Of a DNA stretch of 64,000 bases, positions 46,077-54,972 are shown one piece after another (the stretch's first letter is position 1; every line of letters begins with the position of its first letter). The DNA is taken from positions 1 to 64,000 of the forward strand of contig CAYNJF010000005.1 in the NCBI GenBank assembly GCA_964397555.1. Reading direction: 5' to 3'. The position numbers and the translations under genes are program-made. The notes beneath the pieces were generated by a model. It was not told where the DNA came from. It was given only the letters and a program-made list of their open reading frames with translations, and ran no database searches. Origin of the DNA: CAYNJF01 sp964397555 (lineage in GTDB: Bacteria; Pseudomonadota; Gammaproteobacteria; Berkiellales; Berkiellaceae).

Positions 46077-46676
46077 CTAGTTAAACCGCTTAGAATAGAT
46101 TGATTGCAGGTACGTCTGAGACGCATTGACCCCACCTTCGGCATTTTCACCGCCCACTCCTTTGGAGGTGATGCGGTAAAATCGTAACCCTTTGCCTTTC
46201 GCACTTGTATTGGGGTTCAAATCATCAGGAATAAAGGCTTGTTCCTCAATGAAAAAAATGGGTTGCTCGGATACCAGTGATACGCTACTCAAAGAGTCAG
46301 CTCCAATCATGGTGTGGCCTCTTGTGCTCCAGAAAGTTCCATTGGTCAGTGAGTTCGGGATGGCCCACCAACGATCACCGTACTCGCCACCATAAAGTGA
46401 GGCTAATGAACCTTGGTTCCATATGCCATTGCAGTTGGAACTGCAATCATCAAAATAATCTGGAAGCTCTGTCATGTTTGCAATGTAGTCTTCAGCGACT
46501 CGAAGGCTGGTTTCACTGGCCCTAAAGGAAAGCATGATGTTTTGAGCGTTGCTAGTCGTTTTAGCCTGCACCACTGTGGAGGATAGTGATGAAATGGAGA
46601 TAATGGTCAGCACCACTAAAAAAAGTAAGCTGATGATTAAAATGGCGCCGTTTTGTTTTCTCATGGATGGATTCAT
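46077..46676 (-). CDS. pilX: PilX-type minor pilin (set A)
   Basis: 199 residues. Basic leader (MRKQNG) then GAILIISLLFLVVLTIIS, the PilX N-terminal helix that lacks the usual Phe-Thr-Leu-x-Glu start but keeps a Gly cleavage point. SFRASETSLRVAEDYI follows. AAGGAGG precedes the ATG. Lies between pilW and pilY1. Confidence 0.87.
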   Translation of the reverse strand: MNPSMRKQNGAILIISLLFLVVLTIISISSLSSTVVQAKTTSNAQNIMLSFRASETSLRVAEDYIANMTELPDYFDDCSSNCNGIWNQGSLASLYGGEYGDRWWAIPNSLTNGTFWSTRGHTMIGADSLSSVSLVSEQPIFFIEEQAFIPDDLNPNTSAKGKGLRFYRITSKGVGGENAEGGVNASQTYLQSIYSKRFN

Positions 46677-46686
46677 CGTCGCCTCC

Positions 46687-47466
46687 TTAAGGGTTCATTG
46701 AGCGCAAGCGCACTGTGGTGGTAAAGACTTTACGAAGGAAGTGGTCATTAAAGGGGCCAACTTCCACGGCTTGTAAATCATAGCTTTTCATATCCATCGT
46801 TGGCGCAGCCTGGTCGTTCGTTCTAAGCAAAAGACTAATGCGAACGGTGACAACACGCGATAGATCTAGGCCCGCTGACTGTGGGGCAAGATATCGATTA
46901 ACAAGACCATCTCCGGTGGTGTCTTCACCAAAGCGAAGGTGCATCGCTTCCACGTTATCGACCAACACATCTGGGTTGGAAAGGTTTGCAACGCCATTGT
47001 TAACGGCGGCACAAACAAGTTGATTGTTGTCATTGATAAAAAACGTAGACTCAGCCATTTCATCGGATTGAACTGGGGTGGCTAGACAATCAAAAACGTT
47101 TCCGTAGGGGGTGCCCTCGTATCGGATGGTCAGTGAATCCGAGTTGTTAATGTCGTCATTGGTGCCTGAGATAAGCTCAGAGCCCAGAGGAAAGACTTCA
47201 TTGTACGCCTCGTACATTTGCATATCATCAAGCTGAGGTTGTGAACGAAAGCCGGCAAGGCGTATCGAGCGGTTCAAAAATGTCGTGGCGAATCGGCCAT
47301 CTTGTTGAAGAGCCGCTAGGTTGGTCTCAAGGCGATACGCTCGTTTGTTCGATTGAAATAGGTTAAGTACACCTGCCGATAAAATCGTACTGATGACAAT
47401 CGAGACTAAAATTTCAACCAACCCAAACCCTCGGGTTTGACTGTGTCTTGGTAAAGATATCAACAT
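46687..47466 (-). CDS. pilW: PilW-type minor pilin (set A)
   Basis: 259 residues. Leader ending RG, then FGLVEILVSIVISTILSAGV with the prepilin Glu5, followed by QQDGRFATTFLNRSIRLAGFR, a PilW hallmark. ATG at 47466 has GGGGA five bases before it; the TTG at 47469 is discounted. One of the pilV-W-X minor pilins that form the pilus tip complex with PilY1. Confidence 0.9.
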   Translation of the reverse strand: MLISLPRHSQTRGFGLVEILVSIVISTILSAGVLNLFQSNKRAYRLETNLAALQQDGRFATTFLNRSIRLAGFRSQPQLDDMQMYEAYNEVFPLGSELISGTNDDINNSDSLTIRYEGTPYGNVFDCLATPVQSDEMAESTFFINDNNQLVCAAVNNGVANLSNPDVLVDNVEAMHLRFGEDTTGDGLVNRYLAPQSAGLDLSRVVTVRISLLLRTNDQAAPTMDMKSYDLQAVEVGPFNDHFLRKVFTTTVRLRSMNP

Positions 47467-47475
47467 CAATTTCCC

Positions 47476-48360
47476 CTACGGTTTGAACGACACGCGGTGT
47501 GCTTCGACATTACCATCCTTGTTCGTCCAGCTTACTTCGATTAAATAAAACTCTCCTTGACCATCGCAGACAATGGGTTGACCTTTCACTGCAGGTGCTG
47601 ACGACAAGCATACCTGGGCGTCCCCTTGAGGCAGCAACTGCTCAGTTTCTTCTAACCAAACCATCTTATCGTGCTGAGCCATTTGAATGGAGTTGCAACC
47701 ACTTGGAACCTCTGCTGTCGTACCATTATTTGTGCCATTTCCTAGTCCATATGCATTGCCGTTCCCATTGCCATTTCCTAGTCCATATGCATTGCCGTTC
47801 CCATTACCATTGCCTTGACCTGGGTTGTTCCATCCTTCTCCAAGGCGTCCATTCAACCAATTTTGAACATCCCCACCCATGATGTCAGCGTAATTGGTAA
47901 GATTGCCCCCGACTTGAAAGTCTTCTGGTCCCGCGTTAGTCGTTTCAAAGACGGTGCCATCTTCTAAAGTGACGTAAGTGCGACCATCAATCTGCGTGGC
48001 CTCGATAATAGTCATGGCGGCTAGCAAGGCTTGCAAACCGTTTTCATAAGTGTTGTCTTCATGGCTTTCGTCATAGGCTTGAGTGTTGTAGCAGTTATCG
48101 TTGAGATCATTCTCATCCACGCTGGCATTAAACGCTCCAGCCTCTACCGCCTCCATGTTAGAGGCCATACGCTCCATCATGTCCTCAGCATGCATGATGG
48201 CTAAGGTCTTATAAAAGGCTTCGTTGCTTTTTTTCATGGCCTCAAGGTGTAAACTTGCAAGGCCCAACAAACCGACGGTAGTGATGGTGACAGCGGCAAG
48301 CATCTCGATGAGCGAGAAGCCTTGCTGTGTTTTTATTAGCTGTGTCTTTTGATGGTACAT
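47476..48360 (-). CDS. pilV: PilV-type minor pilin with an Asn-Gly repeat insert (set A)
   Basis: 294 residues, about 100 longer than the set-B PilV. Leader ending QG, then FSLIEMLAAVTITTVGLLGL with Glu5 and the PilV-type ASLHLEAMKKS. A glycine/asparagine-rich insert around residues 178-215 contains two perfect copies of NGNGNAYGLGNG. The C-terminal part has paired cysteines and ends EVSWTNKDGNVEAHRVSFKP, as in PilV. The insert is probably surface-exposed; its function is unknown. Confidence 0.88.
   Translation of the reverse strand: MYHQKTQLIKTQQGFSLIEMLAAVTITTVGLLGLASLHLEAMKKSNEAFYKTLAIMHAEDMMERMASNMEAVEAGAFNASVDENDLNDNCYNTQAYDESHEDNTYENGLQALLAAMTIIEATQIDGRTYVTLEDGTVFETTNAGPEDFQVGGNLTNYADIMGGDVQNWLNGRLGEGWNNPGQGNGNGNGNAYGLGNGNGNGNAYGLGNGTNNGTTAEVPSGCNSIQMAQHDKMVWLEETEQLLPQGDAQVCLSSAPAVKGQPIVCDGQGEFYLIEVSWTNKDGNVEAHRVSFKP
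47734..47805 (-). repeat. Perfect two-copy 36-bp tandem repeat in pilV
   Basis: Units at 47734-47769 and 47770-47805 are identical and contiguous. Each encodes NGNGNAYGLGNG (residues 186-209 together). The period is in-frame, so slippage would change insert length without destroying the gene. Confidence 0.95.
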
Positions 48361-48444
48361 ACAACCTCTGGCATTGGCCTTTTGCTTTGTATCTACCGAT
48401 TAGGCCAGATGGTTTAGCGAATAAATCCACCACCCATCCTGGAT

Positions 48445-48771
48445 TCAATGAGCTTTATCTTGGGACACGCTCGAAGGCATGATCGTGATGACAGTGATGG
48501 TAGGAGCTTGCATATCTTGACGATACGATTGCCCCTTTAAATATGGCATGACTTCAATTTGCACGGTCTGGCCTACTGCTAAATGAGACAGTCCGAGATG
48601 ACGTTTATCGACATCTTGGACCTTGATGTGACTGGCCAACACGTAGGTTTGTGATTGAATGGTAAGTGTCTGCTCTTCGAGGTTGAGCGCTTCGATGGGC
48701 GCTGTGAGGGTGTTGGCATGAGCGACTTGTATGCTCAAAATGGCTAAGAGGGTAAAAAAGACAGTCTTCAT
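48445..48771 (-). CDS. Small secreted protein, possibly PilY2-like
   Basis: 108 residues. Signal peptide about 1-19 (cleavage near AHA-NT), then a short beta-rich domain (ALNLEEQTLTIQSQTYVLAS, AVGQTVQIEVMPY). Its size, export signal and position between two minor-pilin sets resemble the small PilY2 proteins of pseudomonad pilus clusters, but the similarity is loose and I do not assign it firmly. Confidence 0.6.
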   Translation of the reverse strand: MKTVFFTLLAILSIQVAHANTLTAPIEALNLEEQTLTIQSQTYVLASHIKVQDVDKRHLGLSHLAVGQTVQIEVMPYLKGQSYRQDMQAPTITVITIMPSSVSQDKAH

Positions 48772-48780
48772 TGTCGGCTC

Positions 48781-49299
48781 CTATCGGTATTGAACCACAT
48801 AAGTAGATTGGACCACTGAGCGAGTATCACCACTGGTGCCAGTCCCATGAGCACTTACTTGGTAAGTATAATAGCCATTGCCTTTGGCTTGAGCATCTGG
48901 AGATAACTCGTAAGGCACAAAATGTACGAACTCGATGACATACCTTGGTTGAGCTCCCACACCAGGAATCGTCGCACTGAAAGCCGTCCCATAGGTTTGC
49001 CACCAACTGCCATCTTGATTCGCCAGGTTGGCATAAACCGCCTCTTGGACCACCGAGCAAGGGGGAGTCGGGCAGGTGTTGAGGGCTTCGGGAGCATCCG
49101 TCAGGTTGGCAAGCCATGACTCACCGTCGGATAAGGCCGACTCAGAGGCCTGATACGATATCTCTTTGTCTTTTTGATTGGAAGTCATGATTTCACTGAG
49201 TGAGGTTAGATTCATCGAAGTGGTGGTTAGAATGACCACCACGGCAAGTAAGATTAAACCTACGACAAGCACAGCCCCTTGTTGTTGTCTTATTCCCAT
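48781..49299 (-). CDS. pilX: PilX-type minor pilin (set B)
   Basis: 172 residues. Leader MGIRQQQG then AVLVVGLILLAVVVILTTTSM and YQASESALSDGESWLANL, the PilX pattern also seen in set A. One Cys pair (CPTPPC). Ten bases after pilW of the same set. Sequence divergence from the set-A PilX is large, indicating an old duplication or separate origin. Confidence 0.87.
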   Translation of the reverse strand: MGIRQQQGAVLVVGLILLAVVVILTTTSMNLTSLSEIMTSNQKDKEISYQASESALSDGESWLANLTDAPEALNTCPTPPCSVVQEAVYANLANQDGSWWQTYGTAFSATIPGVGAQPRYVIEFVHFVPYELSPDAQAKGNGYYTYQVSAHGTGTSGDTRSVVQSTYVVQYR

Positions 49300-49308
49300 G
49301 GCTCGCTC

Positions 49309-50079
49309 CTACTGTGTTGTGACATTTCGAAGGTAGATGGTCATTCCCATTTGCCTTCTAAGTTTCAGATCATCGGCTGGTGTATATACTGTCCCAAGTA
49401 AGTTAAACTCCCCCGATTCCACGCCTTTTTGCACCGCCTCTTCCGAGACCATCAGTAAGCTCAGCTTAAGCGCAAGCACTCGATCGGTTGATAGACCGAC
49501 GAAATTAGGGAATACGTATCTGTCTACCGTCAGGTCCCCATCAATGTCCTCACCAAGCAAGACTTGCATGTTTTCAACACCGGATAAGAGGATTTCAGAG
49601 CGCGTGGCACTTGGGGCATCGATGTTTTGTGATTGGCACTCAAGTTGATTATCCGCGTTCAGGGATAAGACATTGGTGACCATCGTGTTTGCATCAAGAG
49701 GTTGTTGCAAGCAATCGACAATCAGCCCATCAGGGTTCCCAGCGCCATCGCCTGAGCCTTCAAATCGGATGGATAAGATGTCTGACCCGTTAACTCCAGC
49801 GTTATCAACCACCGATAGATGCGGAGCGTTACCAAACACCTCATTGAACTCTTGAAAATTTTGATTATCTGGCGTGCTTCGATATCCACTTTGTCTCAAT
49901 AGCTTGGGAAGATAATCCATGGCAAATCGAGTGTTTTCTTGCATCTGATTGAAAGCCAATCCCAGTCGATAACCTTGCTTCGCTTGTGTCATGATTTGAA
50001 TCACCCCGGCTAACACCAAAAGCGATAGTGTGATGGCGACAAGCACTTCAACCATGGATAACCCGGTTTGATTTTTCAT
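49309..50079 (-). CDS. pilW: PilW-type minor pilin (set B)
   Basis: 256 residues. Short leader MKNQTG then LSMVEVLVAITLSLLVLAGV with Glu5, then MQENTRFAMDYLPKLLRQSGYR, matching PilW. Overlaps the end of pilV by four bases. Same domain plan as the set-A PilW. Confidence 0.9.
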   Translation of the reverse strand: MKNQTGLSMVEVLVAITLSLLVLAGVIQIMTQAKQGYRLGLAFNQMQENTRFAMDYLPKLLRQSGYRSTPDNQNFQEFNEVFGNAPHLSVVDNAGVNGSDILSIRFEGSGDGAGNPDGLIVDCLQQPLDANTMVTNVLSLNADNQLECQSQNIDAPSATRSEILLSGVENMQVLLGEDIDGDLTVDRYVFPNFVGLSTDRVLALKLSLLMVSEEAVQKGVESGEFNLLGTVYTPADDLKLRRQMGMTIYLRNVTTQ

Positions 50080-50654
50080 AACCCAACACTCATAACAAAC
50101 CGGGTAACACGCCCTTCGGTCTTGCGCTCATTCCAGAACACTTTGATGGCATACATGGCCTTACCACCGGTCAGTTGATTGTCACAAGCTGGTGCCGTGG
50201 GCGTCCCATCATTGGGGGTGGAGTCAATGCATACCACTCCATCGCCGAGTGGTAATTGAGCGGCAACGGTTGGGTGCCAGTTTGTCGACGTATTCCCTTG
50301 AAGCGAGCCATACCACTCATAAAAGTCATGACCTGCCATCTGAACACTCGAACAAGCACCATCAACAGGAGCTCCAGAGCTGTCAAGCCCCAGACAATTT
50401 GGATTGGCACTGACCACGCCATTAGGGTTGTGATAAGCCCCAGATAGACCTTGGCGCATTTCAACTGGGTTAGCGCGCATGCGATCGGCCATGTCTTTGG
50501 CAAGCAACGTCGCATTCGTTCTTAATAAAGAATCGTGAGAGAGCTTCAGGCTGGTCATCTGCAACCCTAATAGCCCTAATAAGCCCACTGTGAACACCAC
50601 CAGGGCTATCAATACTTCGAGCAAGGTAAATCCTTGGACAGAACGTTTTCGCAT
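50076..50654 (-). CDS. pilV: PilV-type minor pilin (set B)
   Basis: 192 residues. MRKRSVQG leader then FTLLEVLIALVVFTVGLLGLLG with Glu5, LLAKDMADRMRANP, and C-terminal AIKVFWNERKTEGRVTRFVM. The frame is open to 50741, but ATG at 50654 gives the normal leader length. Lacks the Asn-Gly insert of the set-A paralogue. Confidence 0.9.
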   Translation of the reverse strand: MRKRSVQGFTLLEVLIALVVFTVGLLGLLGLQMTSLKLSHDSLLRTNATLLAKDMADRMRANPVEMRQGLSGAYHNPNGVVSANPNCLGLDSSGAPVDGACSSVQMAGHDFYEWYGSLQGNTSTNWHPTVAAQLPLGDGVVCIDSTPNDGTPTAPACDNQLTGGKAMYAIKVFWNERKTEGRVTRFVMSVGL

Positions 50655-50752
50655 GGCATTGAATAAGCTGTACACCTTATATAAGGTATAGCAACAAAAT
50701 ATGAGGGCCATGGTCGCGTGTCGATGGCTGGGCGAAACCATCGAATCAATGG

Positions 50753-51295
50753 TTACGGGCAGTTGGTTTGCACAGTGCTGACTCGACCCGTTAAGCTGAC
50801 GCTGACTTCGCGCTGATTAAGCCCAGTGCAATCAGGGGCATTTACGGTAAAGGTTAAATTACCAGTGCCAGCTGAGGCAAACCCTGCACTGTTGTAAGTG
50901 GCAATCACCGCATTGGGGTTTGGGTTGATGTTCATATCCCCAGCACTGACTTGGTTGGCTCGAATCAACGGCTCGCTGGCGTTGTTACTGAAAGTGGCGT
51001 TCTCATCTGGGTTCACAAAGATTAACCATCCATTACTCCAATCGTTTCCACAAGCAGTAAACTGATCATTGGCTGTTGGGCATATCGAAACAGACACCCC
51101 GCGTTTGATGGCTTCCGATCGGGCAAGATTCAACGAAAAAACTAAATCATTCGTGGTCGCAGTAATCCGATTATTTTGAATGATGGCACGCATCGAGGGG
51201 ATGGCGATGGTCACGGTGATGACCAACATCAAAGTGGCGACTAATAATTCAGTCAGTGTAAAGCCCAGCTGGGCATTGCGGATTTTTTGCCTCAT
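50753..51295 (-). CDS. fimT: FimT/GspH-type pseudopilin
   Basis: 180 residues. Leader ending LG, then FTLTELLVATLMLVITVTIA with Glu5, followed by the GspH/FimT pattern NDLVFSLNLARSEAIKRGVSVSICP and GWLIFVNPD. FimT proteins are minor pilins, some of which bind DNA during uptake. It heads set B, directly upstream of pilV. Confidence 0.9.
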   Translation of the reverse strand: MRQKIRNAQLGFTLTELLVATLMLVITVTIAIPSMRAIIQNNRITATTNDLVFSLNLARSEAIKRGVSVSICPTANDQFTACGNDWSNGWLIFVNPDENATFSNNASEPLIRANQVSAGDMNINPNPNAVIATYNSAGFASAGTGNLTFTVNAPDCTGLNQREVSVSLTGRVSTVQTNCP

Positions 51296-51355
51296 ACTCC
51301 AGGTTTAGCTTATATAGGTAAGTTTGCAAACCAATGCAGATGAATGGCTAAAATA

Positions 51356-51868
51356 TTAAGATGTGTGTGAGTGCATATGAACATGACCGCTGTATGTAAA
51401 GACAATCTTTTCAGTCCCTCCCATAGATAAGCTTCCAGCCTGCAAAAAGCGGCCTTTGGGGGTGATGGTGATTTGATGAGCATTCAAGCTGGCTTTAAGC
51501 AAGAGGTTTTGTTTAAGGGTTGTCACATGAATCACTCTCCCATCCTTAGAAAGCATGAGGAAATATTTCCCATGGGGGCTGCATGTAAGCATATTTGAAC
51601 TTGGGCACAGAATCACCGTTTGACGTTGACTCAAGGCTAGATGTTTCGCATATTGGAGATCATGATAGGCCATACTAAGCAGAGCCTCTTTCTGAGTCTT
51701 CAAGGAAAACGCAGGCACACAAAGACTCAACAAGACAGCAATCAAAGCCAAACACAGCACAAGCTCGATAAGGGTATGTCCGTTATTCGAGGCCCAGTTT
51801 TTTGAGCCGATATCGAAGGGCTCGAAACGAAATCCCCAAAAGTTTCGCAGCTTGGGTTTTGTTCCCAT
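51356..51868 (-). CDS. Second GspH/FimT-like pseudopilin, overlapping pilR
   Basis: About 170 residues. The pilin helix NGHTLIELVLCLALIAVLLS with Glu5 is followed by YHDLQYAKHLALSQRQTVILCPS, the GspH/FimT pattern. The start is uncertain: there is no ATG close to the helix, and ATG 51868 or 51886 lies inside pilR (85-104 base overlap), which would give a leader of about 30 residues. A non-ATG start nearer the helix is possible. Confidence 0.75.
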   Translation of the reverse strand: MGTKPKLRNFWGFRFEPFDIGSKNWASNNGHTLIELVLCLALIAVLLSLCVPAFSLKTQKEALLSMAYHDLQYAKHLALSQRQTVILCPSSNMLTCSPHGKYFLMLSKDGRVIHVTTLKQNLLLKASLNAHQITITPKGRFLQAGSLSMGGTEKIVFTYSGHVHMHSHTS

Positions 51869-53093
51869 TCGATCGTTCCAGGGCATTCAACAGAGCCTTC
51901 TTTTCTACGTCATCAAGATAGGCTTCGAGATCATGAGGTGTTGATGGTCGGCCTTTCTCATGGATGGGCAAGTTTAGATCACTGGCGTCTATCTTTTGGT
52001 TTTCACAGAGTGCTAAAGCACGTTCTAAGATATTTTCAAGCTCACGAATATTGCCAGGGAATGAGTAAGCACGCAATGCTTCAATGGCTTGTTCCGATAA
52101 TTGAGCATTTAAACCTTGCTCCTGGCTAAGCTGATGAAGTAAATGCTGAGCAAGTAGCGGAATATCTTCTTGTCGGTCTTCCAAAGAGGGCACATTCACC
52201 TCAATGACATTCAATCGATAATATAAATCTTCTCTAAATTGGCCCTGGTGAACCATGTCATACAAGTTTTTATGAGTGGCGGACAAGACGCGAACATCCA
52301 CCGTAGTTTCTGTGGCACAGCCAACAGGGCGAATCGCCCTTTCTTGAATGGCCCGTAATAACTTAACTTGCATGTCGATGGGTAAATCGCCAACCTCATC
52401 TAAAAACAAAGTCCCTCGATGGGCGGCTTTAAACAGCCCGTCTTTGTTTGAATGTGCCCCAGTAAACGAACCTTTGACATGGCCAAAGAATTCACTTTCC
52501 ATTAATTCGTTTGGAATCGCCCCGCAGTTGACGGCAATAAAAGGGTTGTCGCTTCTGGCGGAGAGCTGGTGGATGATTCTTGCGACCATTTCTTTGCCTG
52601 AGCCAGAAGGGCCTTGAATGGCCACAGGCGCCTGGGATCGAGAAATCTTATGCATCTGTTTTTTCAAATCAAGCATGGCTTGGGACTGGCCAAGCAAATC
52701 ATCCAAACAAGATTCATGCTGATGCTCAGAAAGACTTAGTGCGGTGGCGGCCATGTCTCGTAGAATTTGTAAATCAATGGGTTTGGATACAAAATCAAAC
52801 GCCCCTCTTTTGAGAGCCACAATGGCTGAGTCCATGGTGCCGTGGGCAGTAATCACAGCCACCGGAAGTTGAGGTTGCGTTTTTTGGATTTCTTTGAGTA
52901 GATCAAGGCCGTCCCCATCAGGTAAGCGCATGTCCGTTAGGCACAGTTGATAGGTTTGATTGTGAATATGTTCTACCGCCTCTCTATAGGTGTGAACCGA
53001 ATCCACGTCTAAATCGAAGTTCGAAAGTGAAATTTTAATCAATTCACAAATATCTTGCTCATCATCAATGATCAGCGCTCTAGGCACGCTCAT
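51783..53093 (-). CDS. pilR: PilR-type NtrC-family response regulator
   Basis: 436 residues. Receiver domain (1-120: LIIDDEQD, phospho-Asp in LCLTDMRLPDGDG, Lys in FVSKPID); sigma54-interacting AAA+ domain with Walker A GPSGSGKEM, a GSFTGA loop (usual GAFTGA) and LFLDEVGDLPI; C-terminal Fis-type helix-turn-helix NGNKTQAAKLLGISFRALRY. It activates sigma54-dependent pilin transcription. Overlaps pilS by 14 bases. Confidence 0.93.
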   Translation of the reverse strand: MSVPRALIIDDEQDICELIKISLSNFDLDVDSVHTYREAVEHIHNQTYQLCLTDMRLPDGDGLDLLKEIQKTQPQLPVAVITAHGTMDSAIVALKRGAFDFVSKPIDLQILRDMAATALSLSEHQHESCLDDLLGQSQAMLDLKKQMHKISRSQAPVAIQGPSGSGKEMVARIIHQLSARSDNPFIAVNCGAIPNELMESEFFGHVKGSFTGAHSNKDGLFKAAHRGTLFLDEVGDLPIDMQVKLLRAIQERAIRPVGCATETTVDVRVLSATHKNLYDMVHQGQFREDLYYRLNVIEVNVPSLEDRQEDIPLLAQHLLHQLSQEQGLNAQLSEQAIEALRAYSFPGNIRELENILERALALCENQKIDASDLNLPIHEKGRPSTPHDLEAYLDDVEKKALLNALERSNGNKTQAAKLLGISFRALRYRLKKLGLE

Positions 53094-54687
53094 AATTAGC
53101 CTCCGATGCTAAAGGCAGTTTGATTTGAAAACAACATCCACCATGTTCGGTTCCAAGCAATTGAATGTCTCCATGATGCATTTGGCAGATTTCACGAGTA
53201 ATGTAGAGACCTAAGCCTGAACCGTGACTCTCTGTGGTGTAAAAGGGCTCGAAAATATGATCACGATGTTGGGTTTCAATCCCCTGACCATAATCGATGA
53301 TATGGATAACCACATGGTGAGACTCGATGTTCACTTCAATTTTTACTTTGGCCTCATGCACGTAACGAAGGGAATACCGTAATCCATTTTCACACAGGTT
53401 CACCATGACTTGGCGAAGCTGAGAAGGATCAATAAAAATCAACAACTCTTCAGGGCTTACAAATTCAAGCTCTATCATCACATCCTGGATATTTGAAGGG
53501 CTGAACTCACAGACAAAGGTTTCTAGGTACTCTCTTAAGTTCAAGACAGTAGGGTTGATGGGCTCTTTTTTGGATAAAGAAAGCACATTCTTAATCACGG
53601 TATTCATTCGACTCGAATTTTCTTGAATGATGGCCAGAAGTTGACCTTGTTGGGTACTTGAGTCCACACTTTCTTCAAGAATTTGCGCCGCGTGAGAGAC
53701 TGCACTCAAAGGATTTCTTATTTCATGGGCAATGTTAGCGGCCAAATTACCCAGTAAGGCGAGTTTCATGTGTTGAGCTTGTTGAGCTTCTTTTCCAAGG
53801 TCATGCAAAAAAACCACCCAATGTTGATGATCACCCTCACCAAGCACTTCACCACTAATTTGGATCTTTGCTGCTCCTTTGACCAATTGGATGGGCTCGC
53901 TTTTGGTCATGGTGGTCAGCCATGCATCCAGGGCTTGGGAAAAACGTAAGGGTAGGTCATTGCAATGAGTGGGATGTTGGTCAAAAAGACCTAAAAGACG
54001 AAGCGCCGCTGAGTTGATGAGAGTGATGGAGCGCTCATGATCAATCACTAGAACGCCTTCTTGCATGTGGCTGACCACCTGGGTATTTAAACGAAGCGAG
54101 GTCTCAAGCTTTGTGCCTCGAATCAAGGCAAGCCTTTGCATACGAACCAATCGATGACGAAGCCATGTGCACACCATCACCGTAACAAAGATACAAAAAC
54201 CTAATATGCCCGCTTGCATAAAGGCTGGCTCAACGACAGAAGAGCTAAAGTGGGAGTAAAGCTGCTCACCCAAAAGGCATGAAGTGGCAACCGCGGCTCC
54301 ACCATACGCATAAAGACTGGACGTGAGTAAGGTATGAGCGGCGACGACCACCACGAGGAGCAAACCAAGGCCTGTGATGATCCCCCCACTGAAATGCGTT
54401 AATAAGACTACGCAAAAAATATCAAAAAAGATCGGAACATTGGCTTGGAGGAAATAATCAGGCCTTTTTGAGATTGCACCGATCAGACTCAACACGCTCA
54501 AGCCAATGTAGCATTCTACGGTAATAAGAAAGAAGACCGGTTGGATAAACCCTAAAGACGTTGTGCCTGGACCCAATTGCATGAGCAAAAAGAGCGTAAC
54601 CCCCAAACAAAAGCGGAACAGGCCTACAATTTGAAGCGCTTGCCAATTGTCGGGCAGCTCATCCGTATGCTTCATGGCGTCATCCAT
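53080..54687 (-). CDS. pilS: PilS-type sensor histidine kinase
   Basis: 535 residues. Six N-terminal hydrophobic helices (about 20-180), a PAS-like segment (VVSHMQEGVLVIDHERSITLINSA region), then the kinase: H-box IAHEIRNPLSAVSHAAQIL, N-box NLCENGLRYS, G-boxes IDYGQGIE and GSGLGLYITREI. In Pseudomonas PilS senses pilin in the inner membrane and controls PilR. The first ATG at 54687 has AGGAG about ten bases upstream. Confidence 0.93.
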   Translation of the reverse strand: MDDAMKHTDELPDNWQALQIVGLFRFCLGVTLFLLMQLGPGTTSLGFIQPVFFLITVECYIGLSVLSLIGAISKRPDYFLQANVPIFFDIFCVVLLTHFSGGIITGLGLLLVVVVAAHTLLTSSLYAYGGAAVATSCLLGEQLYSHFSSSVVEPAFMQAGILGFCIFVTVMVCTWLRHRLVRMQRLALIRGTKLETSLRLNTQVVSHMQEGVLVIDHERSITLINSAALRLLGLFDQHPTHCNDLPLRFSQALDAWLTTMTKSEPIQLVKGAAKIQISGEVLGEGDHQHWVVFLHDLGKEAQQAQHMKLALLGNLAANIAHEIRNPLSAVSHAAQILEESVDSSTQQGQLLAIIQENSSRMNTVIKNVLSLSKKEPINPTVLNLREYLETFVCEFSPSNIQDVMIELEFVSPEELLIFIDPSQLRQVMVNLCENGLRYSLRYVHEAKVKIEVNIESHHVVIHIIDYGQGIETQHRDHIFEPFYTTESHGSGLGLYITREICQMHHGDIQLLGTEHGGCCFQIKLPLASEANYERA

Positions 54688-54708
54688 GCGCCAATATCTC
54701 CTTATGGT

Positions 54709-54972
54709 TTAATGGTCTTTACAACAGTATCCATGCTTTGCATTTGAAACGGCCTGTTCTCGCTGAATGTACACACCACACTTATGGCATGGGACCAACG
54801 CCAAGCCATCTTCAGGGGTAGAAACAGGAGCTTGTTGCATGGTTTGTTGAGCCATCATGCTTTCACCCAACTTTTTTAACTTACGCATCAGCGCCCATCG
54901 AATCAAACGACCAATCACCCAAGCGACTCCTACGAAAATCATTATTATAAGTATTGCACGGATTAAGAGCAT
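54709..54972 (-). CDS. PP0621-like small membrane zinc-ribbon protein
   Basis: 87 residues: one N-terminal transmembrane helix (IRAILIIMIFVGVAWVIGRL) and a C-terminal cysteine-rich module LVPCHKCGVYIQREQAV...HGYCCKDH, as in the PP0621 family often found next to pilS. Function unknown. ATG at 54972 gives the family start and overlaps the SDR gene end by ten bases. Confidence 0.8.
   Translation of the reverse strand: MLLIRAILIIMIFVGVAWVIGRLIRWALMRKLKKLGESMMAQQTMQQAPVSTPEDGLALVPCHKCGVYIQREQAVSNAKHGYCCKDH

Noticed and set aside
47734..47805. Possible CRISPR-like array (36-bp repeats)
   Set aside because: The copies are contiguous with no spacers and encode an in-frame peptide in pilV.
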